Origin: Candidatus Thorarchaeota archaeon
GTDB lineage: Archaea > Asgardarchaeota > Thorarchaeia > Thorarchaeales > Thorarchaeaceae
NCBI GenBank assembly: GCA_016840245.1
Contig: JAEOST010000604.1
Coordinates: 1 to 5,617, forward strand
Direction of reading: 5' to 3'
DNA length: 5,617 nt
The position numbers and the translations under genes are program-made. Under the pieces are notes generated by a model. That model did no database searches and had not been told where the DNA came from. It saw nothing but the letters and a program-made list of their open reading frames with translations. Shown one piece after another: positions 4,690-5,617 of this stretch (positions are counted from its first letter, which is position 1; every line of letters begins with the position of its first letter).

Positions 4690-5617
4690 CCTGAGCTGAA
4701 ATACAGAGTGGACAGACTTGCATCCGCATTCGTGGCACTTGGTGTGAAGAAGGGTGATGCTGTTGCCACGGTCCTTCCATCGTGTCCAGAGTTTATCGTT
4801 GCAGATTACGCCGCAATGAAGATTGGCGCAATTCATGTTCCCCTCAGCATCTTGCATAAAGCAGACGACTTGGAGTACGAACTCAGAGAGAGCAATACTG
4901 AGCTAGTACTATGTTCTTACCGACGAGTTGAAAGAATCAATCAGGTGAAATCAGCGACCAATGTGCAGAAAGTCATCTATACTCCAACCAAACTTTTCCC
5001 GGACTACGAGCATCCAAAGATGGAAGAGATTCATGATGAGGGCTACTATCTCATGAGTGATCTGCTTGAGCAGTACGAACCACACACCGAGACAGTCGAC
5101 ATTGATCCCAAGAAAGACATTGCATTGTTACCCTTTACTGGAGGCACCACAGGTGTTCCAAAGGGAACCATGACAACCCACTACAACATAACATCAAACG
5201 TGAGGCAGACTATACATTGGATGATGGAACCTCTGAAGGAGGGAATTATCGGGAAGAGTGCTGGTGTGATATGCGTACCTATCTTCCATGCCTATGGTCA
5301 TTGGGCAGTACACGCTTGCATCTCTTGGGGAATCAAGATGCACCTCATGGACTCTCGTGACATCACAAAAATTGTCGATGTGATCAACCAACACCGACCA
5401 TTCATGGTTTTCGGGGTGCCAACACACTACATGCTATTTACCAACATGGACCTCATCAAGGGACAAATCTTCTACTTCTCGGGTGCAGCAGCTCTACCCG
5501 AAGATGTTGCAGAGGAGTTTGAAGAGAAATCTGGCGTTCCCATGGGTGAAGGATACGGAGCTACAGAAACATCTGGTGTTGTTACCATCAACATCTCAGC
5601 ACTCTCTAAGGTAACTG
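4690..5617 (+). CDS. AMP-forming acyl-CoA synthetase, remainder of the fusion, cut by the right edge
   Basis: 309 codons follow the TAA in the same frame without a stop: PELKYRVDRLASAFVALGVKKG, in two parts, leads into a typical adenylating-enzyme core. Visible motifs are the ATP-phosphate loop FTGGTTGVPKG (5134-5166), FHAYGHW (5284-5304), SGAAALP around 5479-5499, and GYGATET (5551-5571, the A5 motif with its Glu). The C-terminal hinge and catalytic lysine lie beyond the window. The family converts a carboxylate, ATP and CoA to acyl-CoA, AMP and pyrophosphate; the sequence is closest in style to FadD-like long or medium-chain ligases, but the substrate cannot be told. There is no good independent start: the first candidate, GTG 4708, lacks an SD and would delete about 60 residues of the N-terminal subdomain. 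Either it is made by readthrough or repair of the TAA, or it is a fresh pseudogene portion. Confidence 0.85.

Noticed and set aside
4690..5617. Independent ACS gene starting at GTG 4708
   Set aside because: There is no SD or TATA before it, and it would remove the N-terminal part of the ACS, which is encoded in frame just before the TAA.
1..5617. tRNA, rRNA, CRISPR array, insertion sequence or attachment site
   Set aside because: No cloverleaf, spaced direct repeats, transposase frame or terminal repeats were seen in reading both strands; nearly all bases are in coding regions.

Overview
The window looks like chromosomal DNA of an archaeon. The genes have TATA elements at archaeal spacing, one probably leaderless message, and Shine-Dalgarno (SD) motifs matching an archaeal 16S tail. 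They include a tungsten-type aldehyde:ferredoxin oxidoreductase (AOR) with a MoaD/ThiS-like cofactor protein. Moderate GC and the gene mix would suit an Asgard (for example Thorarchaeia-like) or related anaerobic archaeon, but that placement is a guess.

Layout: (1) 1-228, minus: the 5' part of an unrecognised gene running off the left edge. It is divergent from (2) 322-681, plus: a small basic protein with a winged-helix-like layout. Between them lies a near-perfect palindrome (278-298) carrying TATA-like elements for both directions. (3) 768-1220, plus: a four-helix membrane protein of unknown function, convergent with (4) 1232-1642 and 1663-2112, minus: a two-gene unit with an SCP2-type lipid-carrier protein followed by a second small protein that may be a divergent SCP2-like relative. 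(5) 2194-2475, minus: a MoaD/ThiS-like protein ending in Gly-Gly, divergent from (6) 2560-4689, plus: an AOR. A second palindromic TATA element (2507-2520) sits between these two.

The main discovery is in (6). The AOR reading frame does not end where AORs normally end. It continues through a linker into the N-terminus of an AMP-forming acyl-CoA synthetase (ACS), meets one TAA at 4687-4689, and then continues in the same frame to the right edge with the ACS motifs intact. The TAA falls exactly where this family normally has the Tyr of its 'TYxEL' segment. So this is an AOR-ACS fusion interrupted by a single nonsense codon: a recent mutation, a sequence error, or a site of readthrough.

As a unit, AOR would oxidise an aldehyde to the acid and reduce ferredoxin, and the ACS would activate the acid to acyl-CoA with ATP. 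The MoaD-like protein would supply sulfur for the pterin cofactor, and the SCP2-type protein(s) could bind hydrophobic acyl substrates or products. Together this suggests a locus feeding aldehydes, perhaps long-chain, into acyl-CoA metabolism. The AOR and MoaD assignments are strong, the ACS assignment is strong from its motifs, and the pathway is inference.
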